NCBI RefSeq assembly: GCF_026016445.1
Contig: NZ_CP096147.1
Span: forward strand, 2,020,501-2,084,500
Reading direction: 5' to 3'
DNA: 64,000 bases
Origin: Cognatishimia activa
GTDB lineage: Bacteria > Pseudomonadota > Alphaproteobacteria > Rhodobacterales > Rhodobacteraceae
Position numbers and translations under genes: made by a program. Within the stretch, counting starts at the first letter, position 1; each line of letters begins with the position of its first letter. This document shows, in pieces, positions 37,161 through 46,350 of this stretch. The notes beneath the pieces were generated by a model. The model saw only the letters and a list, made by a program, of their open reading frames with translations, ran no database searches and had not been told where the DNA came from.

Positions 37161-37697
37161 TTATTGCATTTGAGAAGTCAATTCCCGCACGCGTGCAGAG
37201 AGCCAGTCCAGTTCTTCATCCTGAATGCCAAGTTCCGACAAATGTGCGGCGGTGTTATAGAGGTATTCTGTGTTTGGCCCACGTCCACCCACAGCCGTTG
37301 AAATCACCTTGGCCTGCTCTTCCAGGGTTAAGTGAATATATTGCTCGTGGTGGGGGTCAATTACATAGGTGACGGTTGTAACTTCGCGACCATCCTGAAG
37401 CGTAACGCTTAGCTCTTTTTCCAAATAGGCCGAAGAGACAAGTTCACGCTCACGTAGTTCTTTGATCGCTGCATCTTCAGTGCCCGGTTTCACCCGCAGC
37501 GCCAATCCGTGGCAATGCGCCTGTTCCGCCGCATCCAGCGCCAAAACAAGGCCCGGATCCTCTTCGGTACCGCGATGGTGAATAGAAGACATGCAGAAAC
37601 TTCGGTGCCAACCGTGCAGGGTTGCGACCGCTTGCTCGGCAACTTCAAAGCCTGGGTTCCACAGAAGTGAGCCATATCCAAACACCCAAAGCGCCAT
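37161..37697 (-). CDS. chaC: ChaC-like gamma-glutamylcyclotransferase
   Basis: A 178-residue enzyme of the ChaC family, which degrades glutathione to 5-oxoproline and Cys-Gly. WVFGYGSLLWNPGF is the substrate-binding loop and the Glu in LRERELV is the expected catalytic acid. The second of two Met codons is chosen since GGAAA lies 5 bases before it; the other start (37709) adds 4 residues. It stands alone between the motor pair and a convergent-free plus-strand gene. Confidence 0.9.
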   Translation of the reverse strand: MALWVFGYGSLLWNPGFEVAEQAVATLHGWHRSFCMSSIHHRGTEEDPGLVLALDAAEQAHCHGLALRVKPGTEDAAIKELRERELVSSAYLEKELSVTLQDGREVTTVTYVIDPHHEQYIHLTLEEQAKVISTAVGGRGPNTEYLYNTAAHLSELGIQDEELDWLSARVRELTSQMQ

Positions 37698-37772
37698 CAC
37701 ATTTTCCATACTGGTCTAAATTGTTCCGCGCGTTTAAACACCAATGCGCATGGACTGCAAAGGGGCCATTTC

Positions 37773-38759
37773 ATGAGACGCCTGTTGATCGTTGTTTTGG
37801 TGGCCGCTTTAGGTTGGTTTGCCTATTGGTTCATCGTGGCACAGACCGCGCGCTCTGGTTACGAAAGCTGGTTTGACGCACGCCGTGCGGAAGGCTGGCA
37901 GGCAGATTACAGCGAATTGCAGTTGCGGGGCTTCCCGAACCGCATCGATACGACGTTTGAAAACATACAACTCGCTGATCCTGAAACCGGCTTTGCCTGG
38001 GATGCACCTTTCTTTCAGGTCTTTGCACTCAGCTACAAACCAAATCACTTGATTGCGGTCTGGCCAAACCGCCAGACTCTGTCTTCACCCTTGCAAAAGC
38101 TGACGATCAATAGCGAGGACATGAAGGCATCCGTTGTCTTTGCCCCCAATACAAATCTCGGCTTGCGTCGTGCCAACTTCGCGACTGAGGCGCTGAACAT
38201 CACCTCCGATAAACGCTGGACGATCACGGCAGACAGTTTGCGGCTGGCCATTGTGCAAGATGAAACGCAGGACACCAGCTATCAATTTGCCCTGCAGGGT
38301 CAGGGCGTTGCCCCGCCAGCATCGCTGCGCAATGAATTGCTGCCTGCAACCATGAGCGCGCTGGATCTGGATGCCACCGTCACCTTCGACCGCGAATGGG
38401 ATTTACGAGCGCTGGAACAGCGCCGACCGCAACCAACTGCGATCAAACTGCGCAATGCCAAGGCGCAATGGGGGCCGATGCTCTTTCAAGCGGTTGGCGA
38501 CATGACCACAAACGAAAGTGGCGTTCTTGACGGAGAGCTGACATTGCGCGCGAAGGAATGGCAGGCCATGGTTGAAATGGCGCGAGACTCTCGCCAGATT
38601 GATCCCTTGGTCATTGATGGTGCTGAGCAGCTTTTGAGACTGTTTTCGTCCTTGTCAGGACCGGGAGAGGATATCGACCTGACGCTCTCCTTCAAAAACG
38701 GCCGCACCTATGCGGGTCTCTTGCCGCTTGGTTCCGCCCCGGTGATTTTCCTGCGTTAG
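37773..38759 (+). CDS. DUF2125 domain protein, membrane-anchored
   Basis: A 328-residue protein with an N-terminal membrane anchor or signal (MRRLLIVVLVAALGWFAYWF, residues 1-22) and a large periplasmic part. GYESWFDARRAEGWQADYSEL and LRGFPNRIDTTFENIQLADP (cited by GFPNRID) are hallmarks of DUF2125, found throughout alphaproteobacteria. The function is unknown. It overlaps the convergent extensin-like gene by 4 bases. Confidence 0.87.
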   Translation: MRRLLIVVLVAALGWFAYWFIVAQTARSGYESWFDARRAEGWQADYSELQLRGFPNRIDTTFENIQLADPETGFAWDAPFFQVFALSYKPNHLIAVWPNRQTLSSPLQKLTINSEDMKASVVFAPNTNLGLRRANFATEALNITSDKRWTITADSLRLAIVQDETQDTSYQFALQGQGVAPPASLRNELLPATMSALDLDATVTFDREWDLRALEQRRPQPTAIKLRNAKAQWGPMLFQAVGDMTTNESGVLDGELTLRAKEWQAMVEMARDSRQIDPLVIDGAEQLLRLFSSLSGPGEDIDLTLSFKNGRTYAGLLPLGSAPVIFLR

Positions 38760-39526
38760 CGGCAGTAAGACCCACTGCGGTGTTTGGCGATGTCAAAGTG
38801 GAAGTGATCGCGGTGATGGCGATCTGCATTCGGACCAAGAACCGTGCCAAAGGGTCCGCAGGCTGACCGGTGCATATCACGCAGAATGCGACCGTATTTG
38901 CCTCTGCCCCAGTCGTTCAGAACGGATATCTGATCACCGTTCTTCAGATAGAATCCAGAGAGGTCAATCGCGCGACCCTTGCCATGTTCAGAAATCTTTG
39001 CACCCGGCTTATGATTGCGTGTTCGACAGGAATATCCCGCCGCGACCTTGAGCTTCACCACGCCGCCACCGGTGCGCCCAACGGCTTTGTCCATCCCGCG
39101 TTCCATCCAGTTTTTCAGTGCATGGGCTGTGTCACATTCGATGGTTGCCGGCGTCGAAAGCTGCACCCCATTCACGGAATAGAGTTTTACAGCATCCCGA
39201 ATGCCACAACCGTTAAGCTTTCCGGGAACTCGCCCTACTTCGATGCCCTGCAGGTCGCGGTCTCCGCAAATGCGGCCAATTTTTTGGCCGCCAGGGGTCC
39301 GTTTCACTGGCTTTGAGTAGGTCGGAATAATTGCCGCCCGCCGAACAGGAACGCTGGTGAAAGCCGGACGCATGACCGGTCTCAGACTGCGATGCGGTGC
39401 AAAGTTTTGCAGAGCTACTGGAAAAACATCAATGCGCGCGACCGGGCGCAGGGATCGAGACGGTGCATTCGCTTCGGCTAAGGTGGCCGCCAACACAAGT
39501 GCTATGACACCCAAGCCGAGCCGCAC
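38756..39526 (-). CDS. Extensin-like domain secreted protein
   Basis: A 256-residue exported protein with a signal peptide (LGLGVIALVLAATLAEA) and a C-terminal extensin-like domain (about 85-256) with six or more cysteines, including GRICGDRDLQG, LNGCGI, AAGYSCRTRN and the end HFHFDIAKHRSGSYC. The motif HGKGRAIDLSGF and HRDHFHFD resemble D-Ala-D-Ala metallopeptidases, so a wall-active zinc enzyme is possible. The start is a GTG that overlaps the tyrC stop by one base (TAGTG), so it is translated with hisC-tyrC although unrelated in function. Confidence 0.87.
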   Translation of the reverse strand: MRLGLGVIALVLAATLAEANAPSRSLRPVARIDVFPVALQNFAPHRSLRPVMRPAFTSVPVRRAAIIPTYSKPVKRTPGGQKIGRICGDRDLQGIEVGRVPGKLNGCGIRDAVKLYSVNGVQLSTPATIECDTAHALKNWMERGMDKAVGRTGGGVVKLKVAAGYSCRTRNHKPGAKISEHGKGRAIDLSGFYLKNGDQISVLNDWGRGKYGRILRDMHRSACGPFGTVLGPNADRHHRDHFHFDIAKHRSGSYCR

Positions 39527-40455
39527 TAATGCGCCTTCCCGCGCCCAAAGTCGGGTGCATCTGTATCCTGACCCGCTTCGATAATGCCACGGCGAATGGC
39601 GCGCGTGCGGGTGAAGTAGTCGTGCAAATGGTCCCCGTCCCCCTGCCGGATCGCGCGTTGAAGGGCAAAAAGCTCTTCGGTGAAGCGACCCAAAATCTCT
39701 AGGGTGGCGTCTTTGTTGTTCAAAAACACATCACGCCACATGGTTGGATCACTTGCGGCGATCCGGGTGAAATCCCTGAAACCCGAGGCCGAATACTTAA
39801 TGACCTCGCTTTCAGACACGCGTCGCAAATCATCAGCTACGCCCACCATCGTATAAGCAATCAAGTGCGGCGTATGCGAGGTGACAGCCAGAACCAAGTC
39901 ATGGTGATCGGCATCCATCTCTTCGACATTGGAGCCCAGCCCGCGCCAGAACCTTGCAAGGTCATCAGCAGCCTTCCGGTCCGTGTTCGTATCGGTGATC
40001 AAGAGACACCAACGGTTGTCATAAAGCTCCGCAAATCCCGATTCAGGCCCGGAATGCTCCGTACCTGCCAATGGGTGCGCCGGGACAAAATGCACGTTTT
40101 CCGGAAGGTGGGGCTCAACATCTTTGATGACCTGCCGTTTCACGGAGCCAACATCCGTCACGGTGGCACCCGACTTCAAAACAGGACCGATGTCTTTAGC
40201 CACCGCGCCCATTACCCCAACCGGCACACAGAGCACAACCAAATCGGCGTCTTTCACGGCCTCTTGGGCTGTATCAAAAATTTGATCACACAGGCCAATC
40301 TTCCGCGCAGTATCTCGCGTTTCTTGCGAGCGCGCATAGCCGGTCACTTCAGCCGCAAGGCCAGCGCGCTTGATCGCCCAGAACATCGAAGACGCAATCA
40401 GACCGAGGCCAATCAGTGCAACACGGTCGTAGATCTTTGCCCCTTCTGCACTCAT
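39526..40455 (-). CDS. tyrC: Prephenate/arogenate dehydrogenase
   Basis: This NAD(P)-dependent enzyme makes 4-hydroxyphenylpyruvate or tyrosine from prephenate or arogenate. The 309-residue protein has the dinucleotide motif [19 protein letters not shown] and the catalytic-His region [12 protein letters not shown]. It is joined to hisC by ATGA; HisC-like aminotransferases can also act on aromatic keto acids, which explains the pairing. Which substrate it prefers cannot be told from sequence. Confidence 0.92.
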   Translation of the reverse strand: MSAEGAKIYDRVALIGLGLIASSMFWAIKRAGLAAEVTGYARSQETRDTARKIGLCDQIFDTAQEAVKDADLVVLCVPVGVMGAVAKDIGPVLKSGATVTDVGSVKRQVIKDVEPHLPENVHFVPAHPLAGTEHSGPESGFAELYDNRWCLLITDTNTDRKAADDLARFWRGLGSNVEEMDADHHDLVLAVTSHTPHLIAYTMVGVADDLRRVSESEVIKYSASGFRDFTRIAASDPTMWRDVFLNNKDATLEILGRFTEELFALQRAIRQGDGDHLHDYFTRTRAIRRGIIEAGQDTDAPDFGRGKAH

Positions 40456-41537
40456 GCAGCCTGCTCCTTAAAGCTCTTCACTGCATGTGCTACACGGCGA
40501 CAGCCTGCTTCGTCACCCACTGTGATGCGCAGGCAGTTCGGCAGGCCATAACCCGCCACTTTGCGCACGATAATGCCCTGTTTTTTGAGAAACTCATCGC
40601 AGGCGCTTGCCTCTTCTTCAGAAGCAAACCGTGCCAGAATGAAATTCGCGCAGGAGGTGTCCGAGGGCACGCCTAATTCAGCCAAGGCTTCCGCCAGCCA
40701 CGCACGCATCTTTGCGTTGTCCTTGCGGCATCGCTCTACGAACGCTGTGTCACGCACCGCAGCCTCTGCCACGCTGAGCTGCATATTGGACAAGTTAAAC
40801 GGACCGCGCACACGGTTCAGAACATCGATCAGCTCTTTGGGTGCGTAGCCCCAGCCAACGCGCAGGCCTCCAAGACCGTAAATCTTGGAAAACGTTCGGG
40901 TCATAATCACGTTGTCCCGAGCATCAACCAGACCCGCACCGCCGTCATAGCCTTCAACAAATTCGGTATAAGCCCCGTCATGCACAAGCAGGCAACCATC
41001 AGGCAGCCCATCGGCAAGACGTGCTACTTCATTGCCTCCAACCATCGTGCCTGTCGGGTTGCCGGGGTTTGCAATGAATACGATCTTTGTTTTGTCTGTG
41101 CACGCAGCGAGGATCGCATCCACATCCACCACGCGTTCACGTTCCGGCACCACGACAGGTGTCGCACCACAGCCGTGCACAAGAATAGGGTACATCGAGA
41201 AGCCGTGCTCTGTGTAGATGATCTCATCCCCAGGTCCCGCAAAACACTGGGCAATGAAGTGCAAGATCTCATCAGACCCCACACCACAGATAATCTGTTC
41301 GGCTGAAAGATTGTGGACCTCGGCAATGGCATTGCGAAGGTCAGCATGATCCGTATTTGGATAGCGATGCAAATTCAAACCAGATTTGCGGTACGCTTCT
41401 TTGGCGGCGTCTCCCGCCCCATAGGGGTTTTCATTGGACGAGAGCTTTACGATGTCACTCACGCCTTCCACGGTCGATTGGCCGCCCTGATAAAGCGCAA
41501 TTTCCATAATGCCCGGCTGAACTTCGATCTTGGTCAT
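40452..41537 (-). CDS. hisC: Histidinol-phosphate/aromatic aminotransferase
   Basis: A 361-residue class I PLP aminotransferase of the HisC family. The Schiff-base Lys is in [19 protein letters not shown] (motif [13 protein letters not shown]); NENPYGAG near residue 35 and [13 protein letters not shown] are typical. In histidine synthesis it converts imidazoleacetol phosphate; next to tyrC it may also form phenylalanine or tyrosine. Upstream at 41568 lies a GAAC-N7-GAAC element. Confidence 0.93.
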   Translation of the reverse strand: MTKIEVQPGIMEIALYQGGQSTVEGVSDIVKLSSNENPYGAGDAAKEAYRKSGLNLHRYPNTDHADLRNAIAEVHNLSAEQIICGVGSDEILHFIAQCFAGPGDEIIYTEHGFSMYPILVHGCGATPVVVPERERVVDVDAILAACTDKTKIVFIANPGNPTGTMVGGNEVARLADGLPDGCLLVHDGAYTEFVEGYDGGAGLVDARDNVIMTRTFSKIYGLGGLRVGWGYAPKELIDVLNRVRGPFNLSNMQLSVAEAAVRDTAFVERCRKDNAKMRAWLAEALAELGVPSDTSCANFILARFASEEEASACDEFLKKQGIIVRKVAGYGLPNCLRITVGDEAGCRRVAHAVKSFKEQAA

Positions 41538-41567
41538 AATCGGTCCCTTTAATTCGACATCGTTCTA

Positions 41568-41582
41568 GAACCATTCGAGAAC
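41568..41582. promoter_or_regulatory. LexA-box-like direct repeat upstream of hisC
   Basis: GAAC-CATTCGA-GAAC matches the alphaproteobacterial LexA site (GTTC-N7-GTTC on the other strand). It is 31 bases before the hisC start. One or two such matches are expected by chance in 64 kb, so this is weak evidence. Confidence 0.25.
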
Positions 41583-41775
41583 AGAAGAAATGCCAATTCG
41601 TCTCGCCGCGACACTCTGCAGACCCGGATGCGGCAAAGATAATACACTCAGGCTGATTTGATGAACTCGACACCTCACCGAGGAGTTTGTCCGTTCCAAG
41701 CGCAATTCTGTCCAACCAGCGCAAGTCAGATCTGAGTGCAGAGCTTAGGCTGCCGTTCATAACTCGGAGAGATCG

Positions 41776-42372
41776 ATGGAACTAGATCGCAGATATAACG
41801 CGGCCGCCCCCAACTGGCGGCGCATGCTGGAAGACCACGGTTTTCCTGCCGCCTATCGGAAGTTGGCCACAGAGGCCCCGCATAGCCGCGCCCAAAGACT
41901 GATTGATGTCGGATCAGGGAGCGGCGAACTGTCCAAAGCCTATTGCCAGGTCAGACAGCGCCCCATCGAGCACGTCCTTCTGGACCGAGCGCAATCGATG
42001 TTGGATCAAGCCCAACAGACCTTCCCGTCTGCAGCAGCGATCCAGCAAGATTTGTTTGGATACATGCCCAATCAGTCATTTGATGTCACGCTCTGTGCCC
42101 ATGTCATTGAACATTGCCCTAACCCGCAGGCTGCCTTTCATCACCTTGCCCGCATCACCGCCCCCGGCGGCTCTTTGCTTTTAGCGATTTCACGTCCGCA
42201 TTTCTGTCAGGTCTTCATTTGGCTCAGATGGCGGCATCGCTGGTTCTCAGCAGATGCTGTCAAAGCCATAGGAGAAGCCGCGGGGCTGGAGCTGCGCAGA
42301 ACAATCCCCTTTGAGAAAGGCGTGCCTGCCCGCGTGTCTCAAGGCTACCACTTTGTAAAACCTCAGATATAG
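41776..42372 (+). CDS. Class I SAM-dependent methyltransferase
   Basis: A 198-residue methyltransferase with motif I LIDVGSGSGELSKAY near 45-59, acidic motif II LLDRAQSML, motif VTLCAHVIEHCPNP and the post-motif TAPGGSLLLAISRPH. It resembles ubiquinone/menaquinone-type (Methyltransf_11) enzymes but the substrate is unknown. It is followed 10 bases later by a monooxygenase-like gene and may form an operon with it and an AraC regulator. Confidence 0.85.
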   Translation: MELDRRYNAAAPNWRRMLEDHGFPAAYRKLATEAPHSRAQRLIDVGSGSGELSKAYCQVRQRPIEHVLLDRAQSMLDQAQQTFPSAAAIQQDLFGYMPNQSFDVTLCAHVIEHCPNPQAAFHHLARITAPGGSLLLAISRPHFCQVFIWLRWRHRWFSADAVKAIGEAAGLELRRTIPFEKGVPARVSQGYHFVKPQI

Positions 42373-42381
42373 GAGAGCACT

Positions 42382-42678
42382 ATGTTCATCGCCCACGTAG
42401 AATTCCGCGTCACAGACAGCGAACGAGACGCAGCTCTGAAAGTCTTGATCAATGAAGCCGCGACTGTGCGCGGTATGCCGGGGAATTTGAAATTCCAAGC
42501 CTTCCTTAATCCCGAACAACCCAACACCATCGAGATCATGCACGAATGGCAGTCCGAGGAGGGTTTCACGGCCTATCTGGCCTCTGACAGTTTCGCATCC
42601 GTCGGCGCAGCGCTGGGTCCACAGATGCTAGCCCCACCCGTCTCTAAAAGATTTATTGCCAACCCGGTCGATGCCTGA
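42382..42678 (+). CDS. ABM-domain (quinol monooxygenase-like) protein
   Basis: A 98-residue antibiotic biosynthesis monooxygenase-fold protein, ferredoxin-like and cofactor-free, as in YgiN. The block LKFQAFLNPEQPNTIEIMHEWQSEEGF by its key EIMHEWQSEE and the tail LLxxPVSKRF-like LAPPVSKRFI fit the family. GGAGAGCACT precedes the ATG. Members oxidise quinols or aromatic compounds; the substrate is unknown. Confidence 0.83.
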   Translation: MFIAHVEFRVTDSERDAALKVLINEAATVRGMPGNLKFQAFLNPEQPNTIEIMHEWQSEEGFTAYLASDSFASVGAALGPQMLAPPVSKRFIANPVDA

Positions 42679-42702
42679 CCGATCCCGCGTTATGCTCCAA
42701 TT

Positions 42703-43455
42703 ATGACTGACCCCCCTGCCTACGCCTTTGTAAAAGATTTCGACCCAGAGCCCACCAAAACACTCGTGATGGACCGCCACTATCTGCTTTATGCGGCCAA
42801 GGGTGCGATGCGGCTCGAAGCAGAGGGCAAAGGCTGGACGCTCCCCCCTGCCCGTGCTGCCCTTATTCATGCGGGCCGAGAGATCAAAGTCACCATGCCG
42901 CAAAAACTGTCGGCCTGTTCGGTCCTCTTTGACCCGTCTTTTGTGAAACCACCACCTGCGAGCCTTTCGGTCTTTGAGATGACACCGCTGGCCCGTGAAT
43001 TGGTGTTGGCCTGCCGCGACTATGACCCCCAAAGCACCTTGGACGACTACGGTGAGCAGCTTTTTAAGATGCTTGCAGCAAATACATGGAAACTTGCGGA
43101 AACACCGACAAAAGCAGGTCTGCCATCGGGTCAAAGCGAAGCTGTCAAAGCAGCCCTTGTCCTGACAGAAGAACAACTTGCTGGCACCCCGAATTTCGAA
43201 GAAATCGCAGCAAATGTCGCTGTCAGCCCCCGCACCCTCGCGCGTCGGTTTTCAGAAGAACTTGGCATGAACTGGCGCCAAGCTTTGCGCAGATTACGCA
43301 TGAACCGCGCAATCGAAGCGCTCGCTGACCCGCAACGCCAAATCACCGAGATTGCCTTTTCTGTTGGCTACAGCTCCTTATCCGCGTTCAACACCGCATT
43401 TCGCGATTTCAGCGGGCGCACACCTACGGAATTCAGGGCGAGTTTTGGCGGGTAG
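42703..43455 (+). CDS. AraC-family regulator (cupin N-domain)
   Basis: A 250-residue regulator. Residues about 1-110 form a cupin-like sensor (HYLLYAAKGAMRLEAEGKGW, ARAALIHAG), and residues about 155-250 hold two AraC helix-turn-helices (FEEIAANVAVSPRTLARRFSEE and ITEIAFSVGYSSLSAFNTAFR, cited by pattern). It lies 24 bases after the ABM gene and may control that small operon. Confidence 0.87.
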   Translation: MTDPPAYAFVKDFDPEPTKTLVMDRHYLLYAAKGAMRLEAEGKGWTLPPARAALIHAGREIKVTMPQKLSACSVLFDPSFVKPPPASLSVFEMTPLARELVLACRDYDPQSTLDDYGEQLFKMLAANTWKLAETPTKAGLPSGQSEAVKAALVLTEEQLAGTPNFEEIAANVAVSPRTLARRFSEELGMNWRQALRRLRMNRAIEALADPQRQITEIAFSVGYSSLSAFNTAFRDFSGRTPTEFRASFGG

Positions 43456-43549
43456 AGTATTTGTAATAAAAGATGTGCAAGGTCTGCTCTGCGGACAAAG
43501 GAGGCTTTCGCTGTACGTGCTCCAATGTCTGCTTCACAATTGCCGCATC

Positions 43550-43954
43550 TCAATTGGTTTTAACTCGGGTGGCAACTTTCAACAGTTTCTGGAAGCGAGA
43601 ACATTCGAAATGGTCCTCATAAGGGCAGTTCGCTACATGACGCAGCATGTCGGCAAGATTGACCAATCGTTTGGCCTGATCTTCCAGATTGCTGGCCTTA
43701 TCGATCAGCGCAGCGCGAGGAATGACTGTTGCTCCGGGTCGGTTTAGAACCGATCCTATCTCATCGAGCGTGAACCCTGCCGATTTCGCGAGAATGATCA
43801 GGGCCAGCTGCTGGAGAACATCTGGCTCATATTGTCGGCGCAGCCCGTTTCGAGCAACCGAACCAATGAGCTTCTTTTTTTCATAGTAGCGCAGCCCCGA
43901 AGCGCTCACGCCAGACTGGTCTGACACCTCAGCGATATCCAGAAGTTTCTCCAT
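43550..43954 (-). CDS. MerR-family regulator with C-x7-C pair, divergent to an MFS pump
   Basis: A 134-residue MerR-type activator with an N-terminal winged HTH (VSASGLRYYEKKKLIGS), the coupling helix and a C-terminal loop with cysteines at 110 and 118 (NCPYEDHFECSRF). CueR has the same C-x7-C spacing, but the residue corresponding to its Ser77 is Ala here, so the ligand is not obviously copper. The divergent promoter at 43966-43996 has the 19-base spacer typical of the family, so it should activate the MFS gene. Confidence 0.87.
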   Translation of the reverse strand: MEKLLDIAEVSDQSGVSASGLRYYEKKKLIGSVARNGLRRQYEPDVLQQLALIILAKSAGFTLDEIGSVLNRPGATVIPRAALIDKASNLEDQAKRLVNLADMLRHVANCPYEDHFECSRFQKLLKVATRVKTN

Positions 43955-43965
43955 ACGAAAACCTA

Positions 43966-43996
43966 TTGACCTGAACTTAGCTTCAAGTTGTAGGCT
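43966..43996 (+). promoter_or_regulatory. MerR-type promoter and operator of the MFS gene
   Basis: TTGACC (43966-43971) and TAGGCT (43991-43996) are separated by 19 bases, the over-long spacer that MerR-family activators correct. Between them sits the dyad AACTT-N6-AAGTT (43974-43989). Ribosome site and GTG start of the MFS gene follow 32 bases later. Confidence 0.8.
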
Positions 43997-44028
43997 GTGT
44001 GTTCAGTTTTTGCAATGGAGCCGTTTGG

Positions 44029-45456
44029 GTGAGCGATTCATACATATCTACGGATCAAGAAAAGGCACTGGCGATTCTGTCTGGCCCCAGTCTTTCGATT
44101 GTTCTTGCGTCACTGGGCACCAGCACTGCTGCTGTCACTTTACCGGAGCTTTCAGAGAGCTTTCAGGATCATGGCGTCAACCCTGCCCTGGTGGTGTCTG
44201 CCTACATTTTGGCAACCACTGCATTCATCGTCCCGGTCGGACGCGCTGGCGATCTTTGGGGCAGGCGCTCTGTGCTTGTCGTCAGTCTATGTCTCTACAC
44301 ATTGGGCGCACTCCTTGCCCTTCAAGCGCCTACGCTACCGATCTTGATTGCAAGCCGATTTATCCAAGGCATGGGGGCTGCCGGAATGATGGCAATGCCA
44401 CTGGCCTTGGTTCGCGACTTTATTCCATCAGGCCGGGTCGGACGATGGATGGGAGCAATGGGAACGATGTCTGCTATTGGCACAGCATCCGGTCCTGCCA
44501 TTGGAGGCGCTGTTGTGGCTACATTCGGCTGGCGCGCCGTCTATCTGTTGCAGATACCTTTGGCTTTGGCCGCACTAGCACTTTGTTTTCTCTACATTCA
44601 AAACCTCAGACATACCAACGAACACAGGGAATTTGACCTTCCTGGCGCAAGCGTTTTGGCTTTTTCTTTGGCGGCTCTAACGTTCCTAATTTCTGATTTG
44701 GCCGGTGGCTTTGATCTTGCCATTGCAATACTCGCAGTTGCCGCTGGTGTCGCATTCCTCGCGTTCCTTTGGATTGAGAAACGCTCTGTGTCACCAATCA
44801 TCCCGCTTAGTTTACTGCGGTCTAAGCATGTGCGCGTCAGTCTTGTCATGAACGCGATCGTGTCTCTCGTCATGATGGGTATTTTAGTGGTCGGACCATT
44901 CTTCTTGATGCATGGGCTTGAGTTGACGATTGCCCAGATGGGGCTGGCGATGTCTGTCGGCCCGATTGCATCTGCCTTAAGCGGCATTCCGGCAGGACGA
45001 TTGACGGAAAGGATTGGAGCTAATCGCGCGGTGCTAGTGGGTGCATCCGCGATGGTTATCACAACCTCTTTGATGGCGGGCCTCCCTTACATATTCGGGC
45101 TTGCCGGTTTCTTACTGGCTTTTTTGATGCTTTCGCCCAGCTATCAGATTTTCTTGGCTGCACTGAACACGTCGGTGATGGCGCAGACATCAGAACCGGA
45201 TCGTGGAGTGACCTCAGGTATTCTCAATCTGAGCCGCAATTTCGGTTTTATCTTGGGAGCAGGAGCTGTCAGCGCCCTTTTCTGGTCTCTGGCAGATGTC
45301 GAAGGCAACGCAGGCGATTTAACAGTTCAAATCCGCGCTGCAATGGCAGGAACATTTGCGATTTGCTCTTTTCTAAGCCTCGGTGTGGTGGTCTTCGCAG
45401 TCCTCTTGCACAGAAACCAAAACAGCGTTCCGAAAACTGAAAACAGACATTCGTAG
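44029..45456 (+). CDS. MFS multidrug efflux transporter (DHA2 type, about 14 TM)
   Basis: A 475-residue drug:proton antiporter-like protein. The start is the GTG at 44029 with GGAG eight bases before; the frame is open 10 codons further. Motif A is GRAGDLWGRRSVLV near 65-78 and motif C is AIGTASGPAIGGAVVATFGWRAVY (core GPAIGG) near 155. About 14 membrane helices are expected from the hydrophobic profile, which places it in the EmrB/QacA group. It is controlled by the divergent MerR gene. Confidence 0.9.
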   Translation: MSDSYISTDQEKALAILSGPSLSIVLASLGTSTAAVTLPELSESFQDHGVNPALVVSAYILATTAFIVPVGRAGDLWGRRSVLVVSLCLYTLGALLALQAPTLPILIASRFIQGMGAAGMMAMPLALVRDFIPSGRVGRWMGAMGTMSAIGTASGPAIGGAVVATFGWRAVYLLQIPLALAALALCFLYIQNLRHTNEHREFDLPGASVLAFSLAALTFLISDLAGGFDLAIAILAVAAGVAFLAFLWIEKRSVSPIIPLSLLRSKHVRVSLVMNAIVSLVMMGILVVGPFFLMHGLELTIAQMGLAMSVGPIASALSGIPAGRLTERIGANRAVLVGASAMVITTSLMAGLPYIFGLAGFLLAFLMLSPSYQIFLAALNTSVMAQTSEPDRGVTSGILNLSRNFGFILGAGAVSALFWSLADVEGNAGDLTVQIRAAMAGTFAICSFLSLGVVVFAVLLHRNQNSVPKTENRHS

Positions 45457-45520
45457 AATGGCGCAGCATTTGTCGTTTTGGGCTCACAGCTGACATTCTT
45501 CTCCCAAGAAAAACAAAAAT

Positions 45521-45544
45521 ACCGCGCTGGTTGCCCAGCGCGGT
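45521..45544 (-). terminator. Terminator of rpsD
   Basis: A perfect 10-base stem ACCGCGCTGG/CCAGCGCGGT, loop of 4, is followed on the minus strand by ATTTTTGTTTTT. It lies 32 bases past the rpsD stop and may also serve the convergent MFS gene. Confidence 0.9.
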
Positions 45545-45575
45545 TTCGGTAATTCTTTGAATGTCAGCGAAAAAC

Positions 45576-46196
45576 TTAGTTCTTCGCGTAGAATTCAACA
45601 ACCAGGTTTGGTTCCATAACAACCGGGTATGGCACATCGGACAGGCCTGGGGTGCGCACGAAAGTTGCAGTCATTTTGGAGTGGTCTGCGTCGATGTAGT
45701 CAGGAACATCACGCTCTGCCAGTTGAGTTGCTTCCAGCAGAACTGCCAGTTGCTTGGAACGATCACGCACTTCGATCACGTCGCCTTCTTTGACGCGGTA
45801 GGATGGGATGTTCACTTTCTTGCCGTTCACTTTCACGTGGCCGTGGTTCACGAACTGACGTGCAGCAAAAACAGTCGCAACGAATTTCGCGCGGTAGACA
45901 ACTGCGTCCAGGCGGCGCTCCAGCAGACCGATCAGGTTTTCACCTGTGTCGCCGTTCACACGAACCGCTTCACCGTAGATGCGACGGAATTGTTTCTCGG
46001 TCAGGTCACCGTAGTAACCTTTCAGCTTTTGCTTCGCGCGCAGCTGGATACCGAAGTCAGAAAGTTTGCCCTTACGGCGCTGACCGTGCTGGCCTGGGCC
46101 ATATTCGCGACGGTTCAGTGGGGACTTAGGACGGCCCCAGATGTTTTCGCCCATGCGGCGATCGATTTTGTACTTGGCAGCAGTTCTCTTAGTCAT
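45576..46196 (-). CDS. rpsD: 30S ribosomal protein S4
   Basis: S4 nucleates assembly of the small subunit. The 206 residues begin [26 protein letters not shown], in short [14 protein letters not shown], and contain the S4 RNA-binding domain with [24 protein letters not shown] (core NHGHVKVNG). GAAGGAGATCAGCAG precedes the ATG. It stands alone on its transcript, as in other alphaproteobacteria. The leader contains CCCCGCAAGGGG (46270-46281), which could form a small hairpin; autoregulation by S4 is not shown. Confidence 0.97.
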   Translation of the reverse strand: MTKRTAAKYKIDRRMGENIWGRPKSPLNRREYGPGQHGQRRKGKLSDFGIQLRAKQKLKGYYGDLTEKQFRRIYGEAVRVNGDTGENLIGLLERRLDAVVYRAKFVATVFAARQFVNHGHVKVNGKKVNIPSYRVKEGDVIEVRDRSKQLAVLLEATQLAERDVPDYIDADHSKMTATFVRTPGLSDVPYPVVMEPNLVVEFYAKN

Positions 46197-46350
46197 CTGC
46201 TGATCTCCTTCGTATAGGGTTTCGAAGGGCGTTGTCCTCTTCCCGGATTTGGCCGGAATGACAGGAATCCCCTTGCGGGGGCCACCAACACCAATGAAAT
46301 GGGGCTTATAGCTAGGAATAAATGGGAGTCAACGGCCCAAAACCACAAAC

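Noticed and set aside
46270..46281. CCCCGCAAGGGG element in the rpsD leader as an S4 autoregulatory site
   Set aside because: A four-base stem is too small to claim; the known S4 target in E. coli is a complex pseudoknot that I cannot recognise here.
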